Source of the DNA: Ampullaceana balthica | Taxonomy: Eukaryota > Mollusca > Gastropoda > Lymnaeidae | Assembly (NCBI GenBank): GCA_944989445.1 | Contig: CALYLW010000686.1 | Span: 276,333-340,332 of the forward strand | DNA length: 64,000 nt | Direction of reading: 5' to 3' | Part shown: positions 10,190-19,761 of the stretch, in pieces | Position numbering within the stretch: the stretch's first letter is position 1 | How the letters are laid out: every line of letters begins with the position of its first letter | The notes under the pieces: model-generated | Told to the model about the DNA's origin: nothing | Databases searched by the model: none | What the model saw: only the letters and a program-made list of their open reading frames with translations | Position numbers and translations under genes: made by a program

Positions 10190-13100
10190 AACAAATAAAG
10201 TTTTACAAGTTCGTCACGACTTTTAACATAATTCAATAAAACTCAATGACCCGGAACTAAATCAAATTTAAATTTATTGTAAACGGGTCAGAGGTCAAGG
10301 GATAAAAATTGGGATTTACACATCAGAGGCGGGGCTTTGTGGGGGTTCGGTTGCTCCAGATTGGGGATTTTGAAGGAGATAATGAGAGAGCTGGAGGTGG
10401 GAGTATACAGAGTTGTGGGAGGGGGGGGGAGTCAGGCGATAGACATTGTTAAGTTGTATAAACACTTTCTTCTCGACACTTACTTTTAATAACGCTAAAA
10501 TACAGCCTGCCCTATCAAGCGCCCCCCCCCCACGTTTTTTTCAAACATAATGTTACGCCAATAATTCAAAAAGATAAATTATGATCTTAGACGTCACGTA
10601 TTCCTAACTTTTCAAGTGGACGCCCCTCCTCCCCCCTCCCCAAACCGCAGCCCCAAATGTTTGGAGGGTCTCCCCACCAAAACGTTGAATGTATTTGTCT
10701 AGTGTCAGGCAATGAACATATAATGTGTGTGTTGACACAGTCAACCCTCCCAGACTCGCAGACCATATCTACAAGAATGGGCCCTATGTTACGGCCTAGA
10801 TCTTTTACAGTGTCGAATATCTGCAATGCAGGCGATAACCAGTCGGTTCAACAGAGACTAGGAAAAATAATGGGAGGGGCGGGGTTGTTTTTTTTTAAAA
10901 AACGGTTTGGGGGTGGAGGGGAAATAACTACTTGACGAATGTCGATCTGACCTGAACGATGTAGCGACTTAAGTTACTGACTGTAGGTCGCTATAGGGCG
11001 GCGGTTGCACAAAGACGGTCGTAAGAATGAAGGTGTGACGACCGGGCGGGCGGGCGAGCGGTGGAGATGGGCTTATCTTGAAGTGAAAACGAGACGGAGA
11101 GGAGGAGGCTATCAGGGGACGTTATTCAGAGACAATGGGGAGACGGAATTGTAACCAAAGGTCAGAGTTGAGTCCGTAGGACGATGTTGATTCCCACTTG
11201 GTGGTGGTTGGAGTGGCTGACGTCGTTGTGTCTGTGACATCGTTACGGCAGAGCGACGACTGTAAGCGTTTTTAGGGAGAAGTTTCTTTAGAAAACGCTT
11301 AGCAAATAGGCGGATTTACTATTTTTTTAAAAGTATAGACAGGAGTGAAGAGGCAATGGCTTCGGCATCAAGCAATATCAGAAAAAAATGGGGTTGAGAT
11401 GGGGCGGTAGTATTTTCCTTAAATTTAGGGTTCGGGATTTTGCTGCCGTCTGCTAAGTTATGTTTTGCTATGGGTAGTAAGAAAAAAAAGTTGAGCCGTC
11501 CCTGTAATACCCACTGCGATGACTGTCCCGTCCTTGTGATCTCTTGGACGGTAAAACTGAACAAAACGTTTCATTGATAGTTTCAACGGGGTTAAGTGGG
11601 CAGTTGGCCATTTTCCTTGGCTTAAAATTCATTTTTGATAGTCAACTATGAAACCTATAGAAATGTGTAAAATTTTTAAAAAGACGTTCTCTGCTCAAGA
11701 TAATTACAGGAGAAATGTTTTTCACCGATTGTCACGCCACACATCCACGTAGTTTTATGTTGATAGATTTTTAGCGCGGCATGTTCATGTCAAGATCTCA
11801 AAGTCGTCTCGATGTATTGAAATTTTAATTGAAATTGAGAAGAGGGATTTTATTTTTTTAACATGCAAGCAATAGGCTTCAAAATAAATATTAACTATAA
11901 TTTATAGTTTAAAATGATCCACGACAAAATATGTTTAAAACGTGTCGGTCATCATGGTGACTCAGATTTATCCACGAATAAATTATATTTTGTATGCGTA
12001 AAAGTCGAACCATATATTCATTCACCATAGATTAGTTCATATTTTAACAAATGTCCCTTTCTGAGCAGGTAGAGATATAGCACTATAAAGCGTATATACT
12101 TGACAAGCGCAATACCCGTGCGGCGCTACGGGGTCGGCATAATAAAAATATCAATACTTTCTCCCTTTACCCAGGTTGAGTGATGATACTGTTATTGATG
12201 CCTGCCACTACCAATGAAAAGTGACCTTTAAAAGTTCACAAAGGTGCCCCTCAATATAAAAATATATTGCCACCAATTAGGCTCAATCTTAACCCAGTGC
12301 ATAAATTTCATCTTATTTACATCGTTTCCTTTTCACAAATTATTATAAGCTCAAACAATTAGGTCATGCCATATAATATTCTACGGCGAGAAACACAAAT
12401 ACCACACATTTAATCTCGACACCAAAATGTTTATTATTTTACGACTAAATTTTGAATTAAAAAAAATAATTAAGAGTTACCCCGCATAGGGGCTTCACAC
12501 TGACTGACGGACGCGTTTAGGCGCAATATATATATATGTGATATTTGTACTTAATACAGTGTCTTGTTTCAAACACCTATTTGAGAAGTTACAATACAAT
12601 GCTCTCCCCACCATTACTCAATAACGCACACCAAATGAGCTAACATTAAATCTATCTATGCTCAGATCAACGATTGCCATAGATTGAATGCCATCTCGAC
12701 ATACGGTTTATTTCATAACATAACAAAAATTTAGTCATTTAAATGGAAAAAGCAAAATGCTCAGTAAAAATTGTTCTCGCTGCACAAAATTAAACGCCTA
12801 ACAATACCCTTAACAGTGACATATCTTGTAATCGGCTGGCTAGCACTAAAGACTAAAGAGGTAGTGCTAAATAGTAACCCTACTGAAAAAAAAGAAAATA
12901 TTTCAACTAATTCCTAAAATTTATTTGAATACATGTGTGTTCAAAACAACTCCGTCTTTCCATTATTGACCTGCATGGAGAACTGATTGACATGGCGATG
13001 GACAACTTTGATTTAGTGGATCTCATCTCAAGAGTCACCTAATATCAGAAACTGCAACAAGCCCAAATACCAAATACATTTCCATGGGACCATTCAATAT

Positions 13101-13520
13101 TTCAATGATTTGACGTCCGATTTAATTTCATATCGATAAAACTAAAACTTTCCCAGATTTCTACCAACCGAAAGTGTACAAATAATAATTCAAATATTCT
13201 TCTCTGTGTCTTTTCATATGTCATATCAGCCATAAAAAATATAACTCGTAAAATTCTTTAAGTATAATATATATATAAAATATATATTAATTTCTCTTGC
13301 TGCCGTGACGTTGAAGTATAAAAATAACAAGCACAACTTCACTCTGTAAAGCTGATGATGTTAATATATGTTTGAGGTCTTAAGATGACTCGGGTTGTAG
13401 GACTAAGAAGTGGTCTAGCTGTCCACGATGGTGTAAGAGTAGTATACATGATTTATCCCCCTTTCGATTTTATTATTTTTAGAGTCTCCATAATAGATGA
13501 ATATGACAAGAGCTTAAAGA
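10190..13520. other. Unique part of intron 1
   Basis: Mostly AT-rich with short TA runs (about 12522-12535 and 13266-13290). GC-rich islets occur near 10,980-11,100. Segments at 12,105-12,140 and 12,480-12,530 contain GC hairpins (CCCGT..ACGGG and CCCC..GGGG) of the kind found at transposon ends, but no full element could be delimited. Confidence 0.4.
10285..10297 (+). promoter_or_regulatory. Second consensus DR1 site in intron 1
   Basis: GGGTCA-G-AGGTCA: both half-sites match RGKTCA with a one-base spacer. A further near match (AGGTCA-G-AGTTGA) lies at 11159-11171. Confidence 0.5.
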
Positions 13521-13524
13521 ATCA

Positions 13525-13782
13525 ATGAAGTGATGGAAAGTTTGGCGTGTAAAGACAGTATGTGTGACATCTCTATAACATTAATGTTTATTCCTCTTAC
13601 ACTCCTCATGAAGTGATGGAAAGTTTGACGTGTAAAGACAGTATGTGTGACATCTCTATAACATTAATTTTAATGTTTATTCCTCTTACACTCCTCATGA
13701 AGTGATGGAAAGTTTGGCGTGTAAAGACAGTATGTGTGACATCTATATAACATTAATGTTTAATTCCTCTTACACTCCTCAT
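13525..13782 (+). repeat. Triplicated 83-89 bp segment
   Basis: Three tandem copies starting ATGAAGTGATGGAAAGTTTG at 13525 (1 base offset possible), 13608 and 13697, each ending in CCTCTTACACTCCTC. The middle copy carries an extra TTTTAAT near the end. High identity implies recent duplication. Confidence 0.93.
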
Positions 13783-14321
13783 GTCCATCTCCAATATATC
13801 ACAGTCACAGGACCGTGTACAACATTTCCAGTTTCATATAGCACGGAATGTTACAAATAATGACTCCTATAATTAACATATAACTAATCTATTTGACAAC
13901 TAAGATTCGTTCACTCGCTGTCCATGCCTCGGACTCGTTGAATCGCAACATTTTAATAACCAAATACATGTATATATATATAGTTGACTTAAACCCCAAA
14001 GACCGTCTCCCTCTCTTAGGTTAAAATATTAGACACATTAATATACATAGTTCTAAATGAAGTAAGTTGATGTTTCGCCTCATGAAAGTACAGCCATTGT
14101 TTAGTGTGGTGTAATTTAGCTGTCACCGGGTTGCTGTGCAGCCCCCCTCCCCCTTTTAGCCCAGCTGTCACCAGGTCCTGCACGCAGCTCACCCTTATAT
14201 ACTCTAGTGTTTGGCCCGAGGTAAGTGGGGTTAACTTTGATAGTTGGACCAGCCACGTGCCGGCGTGTGACAGTTGACTAGACAAGAGTCGAGTATCCGG
14301 TGTGTCACATCGTTGGTCAGA

Positions 14322-14690
14322 CACGACTGAATGTGAGGACACGGCTGAATGTGAGGACACGACTGAATGCGAGGACACGGCTGAATGTTTAGACACGGTT
14401 GAATGTTTAGACACGGCTGAATGTTTAGACACGGCTAAATGTTTAGACACGGCTAAATGTTTAGACACGGCTGAATGTTTAGAAACGGCTGAATGTTAGA
14501 CACGGCTGAATGGTTAGACACGGCTGAATGTTTAGACACGGCTGAATGTTTAGACACGGCTAAATGTTTAGACACGGCTAAATGTTTAGACACGGCTGAA
14601 TGTTTAGAAACGGCTGAATGTTAGACACGGCTGAATGGTTAGACACTGCTGAAAGTGAAGACATGGCTGAATGTGAGGACACGTTTCAAG
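14322..14690 (+). repeat. 18-bp ACACGGCTGAATGTTTAG minisatellite
   Basis: About 20 units of 18 bp. An internal block of about 130 bp is duplicated (near 14404-14522 and 14536-14650), recognisable by the GAAACGG and one-base-short GTTAGACACGG units. The right end decays to GTGAAGACATGG units. Confidence 0.93.
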
Positions 14691-14768
14691 ATAAATTCAG
14701 TTGAATGTGATGATATCGAGTAGAGTTATAGGCATTATAGGTGTGAATGATTGATGTGTCCTACACAA

Positions 14769-15067
14769 GTGCTTCTCAAACTTTTTAGTATGGCGGACCA
14801 GCAGGAATTTTTCCATTGCACCTGGGACCGGTGAACTATTTTCAGTGTACTAAATGTTATTCATTTCATTTTATTTATTTCATTATATTTGTTTCATATT
14901 AAGTGCTTTTTACCGAAAAATCGACATCTTCTATTGGGTTAGTATTAATGGTTGCAAATAAGGGATTATAATTATATTTTTCGGTTCATTCTTGATAACT
15001 TCTGCGGACCGGCAACGGATGGCCCTCGGACCGGCACCGGTCCGCGGACCACCACTTTCAGAAGCAC
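14769..15067. mobile_element. hAT-like non-autonomous transposon (MITE)
   Basis: About 300 bp with imperfect terminal inverted repeats: GTGCTTCTCAAACTTTTTAG at the left and, on the opposite strand at the right, GTGCTTCTGAAAGTGG. It carries the subterminal palindrome GGACCGG-CA-CCGGTCC and repeated CGGACC motifs, with an AT-rich middle. The ends match the general hAT consensus (C)AGTGCTTCTCAAA. I could not see a clean 8-bp target duplication, so it is probably old. Confidence 0.65.
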
Positions 15068-15140
15068 GGTCTCATAGCACCAACACTATAGTTGAAGGTG
15101 ACTTTCTAGTAGTCCATTTAGTGTCATTAACGCTAATAAT

Positions 15141-15720
15141 AGTAAGTTGTGATTGGTTCAACTTGACGATGTCTTGTAAGTTGTGATTGGTTTAACTTGA
15201 CGATGTCTTGTAAGTTGTGATTGGTTTAACTTGACGATGTCTTGTAAGTTGTGATTGGTTTAACTTGACGATGTCTTGTAAGTTGTGATTGGTTTAACTT
15301 GACGATGTCTTGTAAGTTGTGATTGGTTTAACTTGACGATGTCTTGTAAGTTGTGATTGGTTTAACTTGACGATGTCTAATAAGTTGTGATTGGTTTAAC
15401 TTGACGATGTCTTGTAAGTTGTGATTGGTTTAACTTGACGATGTCTTGTAAGTTGTGATTGGTTTAACTTGACGATGTCTTGTAAGTTGTGATTGGTTTA
15501 ACTTGACGATGTCTTGTAAGTTGTGATTGGTTTAACTTGACGATGTCTTGTAAGTTGTGATTGGTTTAACTTGACGATGTCTTGTAAGTTGTGATTGGTT
15601 TAACTTGACGATGTCTTGTAAGTTGTGATTGGTTTAACTTGACGATGTCTTGTAAGTTGTGATTGGTTTAACTTGACGATGTCTTGTAAGTTGTGATTGG
15701 TTTAACTTGACGATGTCTTG
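15141..15720 (+). repeat. 34-bp minisatellite containing an inverted CCAAT box
   Basis: Seventeen copies of a 34-bp unit, TTGTAAGTTGTGATTGGTTT followed by AACTTGACGATGTC, almost identical except for the first unit and one TAATAAG variant. Each unit carries GTGATTGGTT, i.e. AACCAATCAC on the minus (gene) strand. It lies 1.15 kb downstream of exon 1 in intron 1. Confidence 0.96.
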
Positions 15721-15721
15721 A

Positions 15722-16860
15722 ATTCAGTGGTATGAGTTGAACCCAATGAACGTCCCGTGGACTTGTAACTTGTAATGTGTCGTATTCACACGGTGGTTTG
15801 TAGTGTGTCATCTAGTCTCTGCGGTTAAGTGTCATATTTTTAAAAAAATGTATTATGTATCCAATGAAGTATTTTTATTTGCTTATAATATGTCATGCAG
15901 TCATTTATGTGTCGCTTAGTACTGTGTCTTTCATACTGTCATAACCTCTCACATCATAAGCACAAAGTCGTTAGCATAATTCTTGTAAATTCTACACACA
16001 ATTAAGATTGCATTGTCTCGTGTTCCGCAGTGTGAAGCACTTATATTAATGACTTAATCAATCCCTGCACGTATAACAAAGCAAGCTAACAAATGTTAGG
16101 TATGACTAAATATCTTGTAAGACTGCGTGATTCTGGTTTTAGTTGCATGTTTTCTTCGGTAAAAATAACGTCGTCTCTTGTTGTTGTACGTAAGAGACTT
16201 AAACTTAAATAGAAAGAATTCTTCGCTTCTATGTTTAATTCGTTTAATTTTCTTGTATGATGATAAAATATATTGATCGAAATTAGTAATTTAGTGATAT
16301 TGTGTGTGTGAATATTTAGCTTTAGAGTACTTTGGACATTCTAATTACCATGATTTTTAAAGATTGAACAGTCATAATGAGGAGACACGGTTGTCAATAA
16401 CTAGACATTGATAAATGCCATTGTCTTATGGATATTATGATAATTATTATAGATAAGAACAAACTAAAGGTTTAGTCATTCTATTGGATTATGTAGTTGT
16501 TCTGTTTCAGTTATGTTTACTGTGTATATGTAAAGTTGCGATACAAATATACAACCTCCATGATGATCTCGGTTTATTATTGTTTATGAATAACGATTGA
16601 ATAAATTGCTAATGTATATCATGTTTAAAGAGATGCGATGCTTATGATTTTTTACAAACTTTAAATGAAGACTTTTATAGCATGACATGTGTCTATTTAT
16701 GTGTCAATATTTGTAACTGAGGTATTAATATTTTATATGTAAGGTTGTATGTGACACTGTAATTCCTGTTGTTATATAATGACTTAAGGGGGGGGGCAGC
16801 GAGTCTGCATTGTGTGAACTAGCCAAGCAGACACAGGACACCCACACTGACCTGCATCCC
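15722..16860. other. Unique AT-rich stretch of intron 1 next to exon 1
   Basis: No repeats or coding sequence recognised. A G run lies at 16790-16797, just downstream (in gene orientation) of the exon 1 donor. Confidence 0.5.
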
Positions 16861-16866
16861 ACCTAC

Positions 16867-17359
16867 CTTCCCTCCTCATGCCGGACTTGAGGCATTTTTT
16901 CAGACGGCAGTACTGACACTGGTTCCGGTGGTGCTGGTCAATCGGGCAGTTTCGGCTGCCGCGGCACGTGTACGTCAGATTGCGGCGTACGCTCCTCTTG
17001 AAAAAACTCTTGCAGCCCTCGCAGGTGAACTGTCCGTAGTGTTTGCCGGAGCTCTTGTCCCCACACACCACGCATTCGATCTGTTGTTTGTTGTTGTTGT
17101 TCTCCGACATGTTCGAGTTGGGCGTGCCGCCGTTGTGGTGGTTGCCCCCGGGGGGTGATCCCGGGGGTACGGGATCCACCGAGACGATGGTGGTGCATGA
17201 GGACGGGGGGACGGTGTTGCCCGAGGACGGTTGCGGGTGACCCACCGAGTTGACCAGCGGTCCGTGACCCCCCATATCGTCCGACGGTTCTCTCCACGGT
17301 ATGACGGGGGCGGGCTGCGTGGGTGCCATGTCCATGCCGCGTACAATACTCACAGCCAT
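16867..17359 (-). CDS. NR2F: COUP-TF nuclear receptor, coding exon 1 (N-terminus and DNA-binding domain)
   Basis: First coding exon of a COUP-TF/seven-up type orphan nuclear receptor, a nuclear transcription factor that binds direct repeats of AGGTCA. The 164 full codons give a Pro/Gly/Ser/Asn-rich A/B region (residues 1-93; WREPSDD at 22-28 resembles the WRDPQDD start of vertebrate COUP-TFs). A complete C4-C4 DNA-binding domain follows. Finger 1 uses C96, C99, C113 and C116 with P-box EGCKS (114-118). Finger 2 uses C132, C138, C148 and C151, followed by [14 protein letters not shown]. Ser159 sits where relatives usually have Val or Met. The exon ends one base into a codon (GAA G) before a GTAGGT donor at 16866-16861, matching the MRRE-A junction. 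I chose the first in-frame ATG (17357-17359); an in-frame TAG lies at 17393-17395. ATGs at residues 9 and 11 have better Kozak context (G at -3 and +4) and are possible alternative starts. The family assignment is certain; the paralogue name is not. Confidence 0.96.
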
Positions 17360-17375
17360 AAAACTGACCACTTCA

Positions 17376-17377
17376 CT
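17376..17377 (-). other. Possible splice acceptor just before the start codon
   Basis: On the minus strand GTTGTGTTTTGCAG precedes the start ATG by 16 bases. This is a reasonable 3' splice-site sequence, so the coding exon may be preceded by a separate noncoding 5' exon. I found no convincing matching donor between here and 18.1 kb, so an unspliced 5' UTR is equally possible. Confidence 0.35.
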
Positions 17378-17559
17378 GCAAAACACAACTTCCTATTGTC
17401 CAGTTTCAGAAATAAAACGACTTGCACAGTCCGAGTCACGGCAACGAGAGCAGGTAGTCCAGGCGAAGTAACGAATAATGAACAAACAGTTCTACCACGA
17501 AATGCTGATCATAAAGCTTCAACACAGCACAATAGCACTAATATTTGTCTTCACTGAAC

Positions 17560-18300
17560 TTTGCCCTACAAGTGAATACTTTCACACAAAAGAACACAGA
17601 AGATAGAGAGCCAAGTGTTATCGGCGTCCTCGCCAGAGTAGCGCACTGCTACTTGAGTCACATGAATTTTTTTTCTTCAAAAGTTTTGTAACTGACTGCA
17701 CACCGAATGCACTGTGTTATCACTGGTCTGTCGGTCCTGTGCTGTGTCCTAACGGGGGCCCTGGGGCCACTGATGTAGTAAGTCCTGCCGGGGCCTTCAT
17801 TAGCGAAGGGCTGAGATGAAGAAGGAAAAATTTACTGATCCAAAACGAACGCAGATGAGATCGGCCGAGGAGTATCTCGAACAACTGCAGGAAGGAGTCG
17901 CTTCACGCGAGTCAAGATGCGACTGAACTGGGGGAACGCGCGAGGAGAATAGTGAGAAGAGCGAAGTGTCGGCGAGTCCTGCTATCTGTTACGCTACACT
18001 GTAAACCTTCTACAACTTGTGACGGTTCAGGCGGTGGGGCTGAGGGGTTGTGAACCTCGACACTACAAGTAAGACAAGTAGCGCGTTAGTGCCTGGCGCA
18101 ACCCTTATAAGGGCGGATAGTGTCAGCAGGTTCATGCCGGGAGCCGGGGACTGACAATTAGTGGGGGCCTGGTCATGGCCCCCAACGACTCGGGGGGCCT
18201 TCCTCACAACGCGTATCGGCCCGAGCTCATTGGCTGGCCCCGCCAGTCGCTAAGTATCGGGCCACGACCGACAGTACGGCCGTTTCTTCACGCCGCCCGC
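17560..18300 (-). promoter_or_regulatory. Candidate COUP-TF promoter region
   Basis: GC- and CpG-rich compared with its surroundings and immediately upstream of the first coding exon. On the minus strand, an inverted CCAAT box (18229-18233, ATTGG on plus) next to GC-rich sequence lies about 120 bp upstream of a palindromic CCTTATAAGG (18103-18112). That palindrome is both a consensus CArG box and contains TATAAG. A TATA-driven start would fall near 18,075, leaving roughly 0.7 kb of 5' leader. This is inferred from motifs only. Confidence 0.5.
18103..18112. promoter_or_regulatory. CArG box / TATA-like element
   Basis: CCTTATAAGG matches CC(A/T)6GG exactly and includes a TATAAG core. SRF binding or TBP use is inferred, not shown. 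Confidence 0.5.
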
Positions 18301-19080
18301 CAGCGTCAGTGAGTAGCGCAGGTCAGGCGGGGAGCGGGCCAATCGCTGGCAGTAGGCACCTCTAGAGGAAGGGCAAGCCGAGACATTAGCCCCGTGACAG
18401 GGCGGTTACAAGCGCTCTCCCCCTGCTCGTCAAAATAATTACCATAGCTCACAAAAACACAAAGTGGCGTCGCGACTATGATGCAGTAGATGGTGCTGGT
18501 ACCGGCGGGGTAGGCACGTGAGCTGGTGGTGGTGATGGGGGCGGAGGGTGAGTAGATGGGGACGTGATTAAGACGGGATGGTAGAAGTAGAGTAGAATGG
18601 TATAAAGTCGTGCGGCCGTGTGATGGTAAAGTTAGCATTATAATTATGATGACGATGGAAGGTGAAGCCGAAGCTAGAACATTTGATGATAAAAGACGTG
18701 ATGTTAAAGATACGATGCCAGAAACGTGATGTCATTGATATCATCAATGGTGATGATAGGTACGTGATGGTGATGGTGGTAAAACTTGATGATCAAAGTT
18801 ACATGATATTATATTATTATATAGAGATATACTCGGACTGGTTTTTTTAAAAAGCCATGTTCCAATTGACTCAATGATACATCATTTATTACATAATGAT
18901 GATGGAGTCCAGGACATACCGGGTGTCCTCTAGCCTCGAGTCCCTAGTCCCCTTCTTTTTTTTTCTCTGGGATGTGGGCCCATCACGTGATCGAATGGTT
19001 AAATCAAATTTTTAAAATAATGATACAATATCAACATTGTCAGTTTCATGAATGGGGTGGGGGAGGTTAGCAGCTCTTTA
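18300..19080. other. Upstream flank without recognised gene
   Basis: GC-rich up to about 18,400 and then GAT-rich low-complexity sequence (18,650-18,790). A CACGTG E-box lies near 18,516. Nothing else recognised. Confidence 0.45.
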
Positions 19081-19569
19081 TTTGTAATAGGTGATGTGGT
19101 GGTTTATTGTATGTGTCATGTGGTGGTTTATTGTATGTGTCATATGGTGGTTTATTGTAATAGGTCATATGGTGGTTTATTGTAATAGGTCATGTGGTGG
19201 TTAATTGTAATAGGTCATGTGGTGGTTTATTGTAATAGGTCATATGGTGGTTTATTGTAATAGGTCATGTGGTGGTTTATTGTAATAGGTCATATGGTGG
19301 TTTATTGTAATAGGTCATGTGGTGGTTTATTGTAATAGGTCATGTGGTGGTTTATTGTAATAGGTCATATGGTGGTTTATTGTAATAGGTCATGTGGTGG
19401 TTTATTTTAATAGGTCATATGGTGGTTTATTGTAATAGATGATGTTGTGGTTTTTCGAAATAGGCGATGTGGTTTATCGTAATAGGTGATGTTGTGGTTT
19501 ATTTTAATAGGTGATGTGGTGGTTTATTGTAATAGATGATGTGGGGGTTTATCTAAATAGGTGATGTGT
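19081..19569 (+). repeat. 25-bp minisatellite (GTCATGTGGTGGTTTATTGTAATAG)
   Basis: About 19 tandem copies of a 25-bp unit, of which GTGGTTTATTGTAATAG is the most constant part, alternating CATGTGG and CATATGG. The right end is degenerate. Confidence 0.95.
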
Positions 19570-19761
19570 TTGTTAGATTAGGAATTTTGGAGCAGTTGGT
19601 AAGTTAATGTTATTAGAATTAACAATGCAGCTCTTCCTTCATGCTTCATTCCAAATTAAAATGTATATATATTTGATACGAGCATTTTAACACATCAATG
19701 TTTGATTGAAATACAGAAAACATATATCACATAACGTACATATTCCATCAAGTAAAAATTT

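Larger units (their letters stand above)
5879..16866 (-). other. Intron 1 of the COUP-TF gene
   Basis: Bounded by a GT donor at 16866-16865 and an AG acceptor at 5880-5879 in matching phase 1. It is about 11 kb and carries six tandem-repeat arrays, one hAT-like MITE and a cluster of DR1-type nuclear-receptor motifs. The rest is AT-rich unique sequence with no supported gene. Confidence 0.93.

Noticed and set aside
9663..10239. 187- and 179-codon frames of Asn-Pro-Pro-Tyr-Asp / Leu-Leu-Val-Thr-Pro repeats
   Set aside because: By-products of a 15-bp minisatellite; several frames on both strands are open at once and there is no signal peptide, start context or exon partner.
12105..12530. Possible transposon bounded by GC hairpins near 12,120 and 12,490
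   Set aside because: The ends do not form inverted or direct terminal repeats that I can align, and the CTTG after the first hairpin does not fit a Helitron CTRR end.
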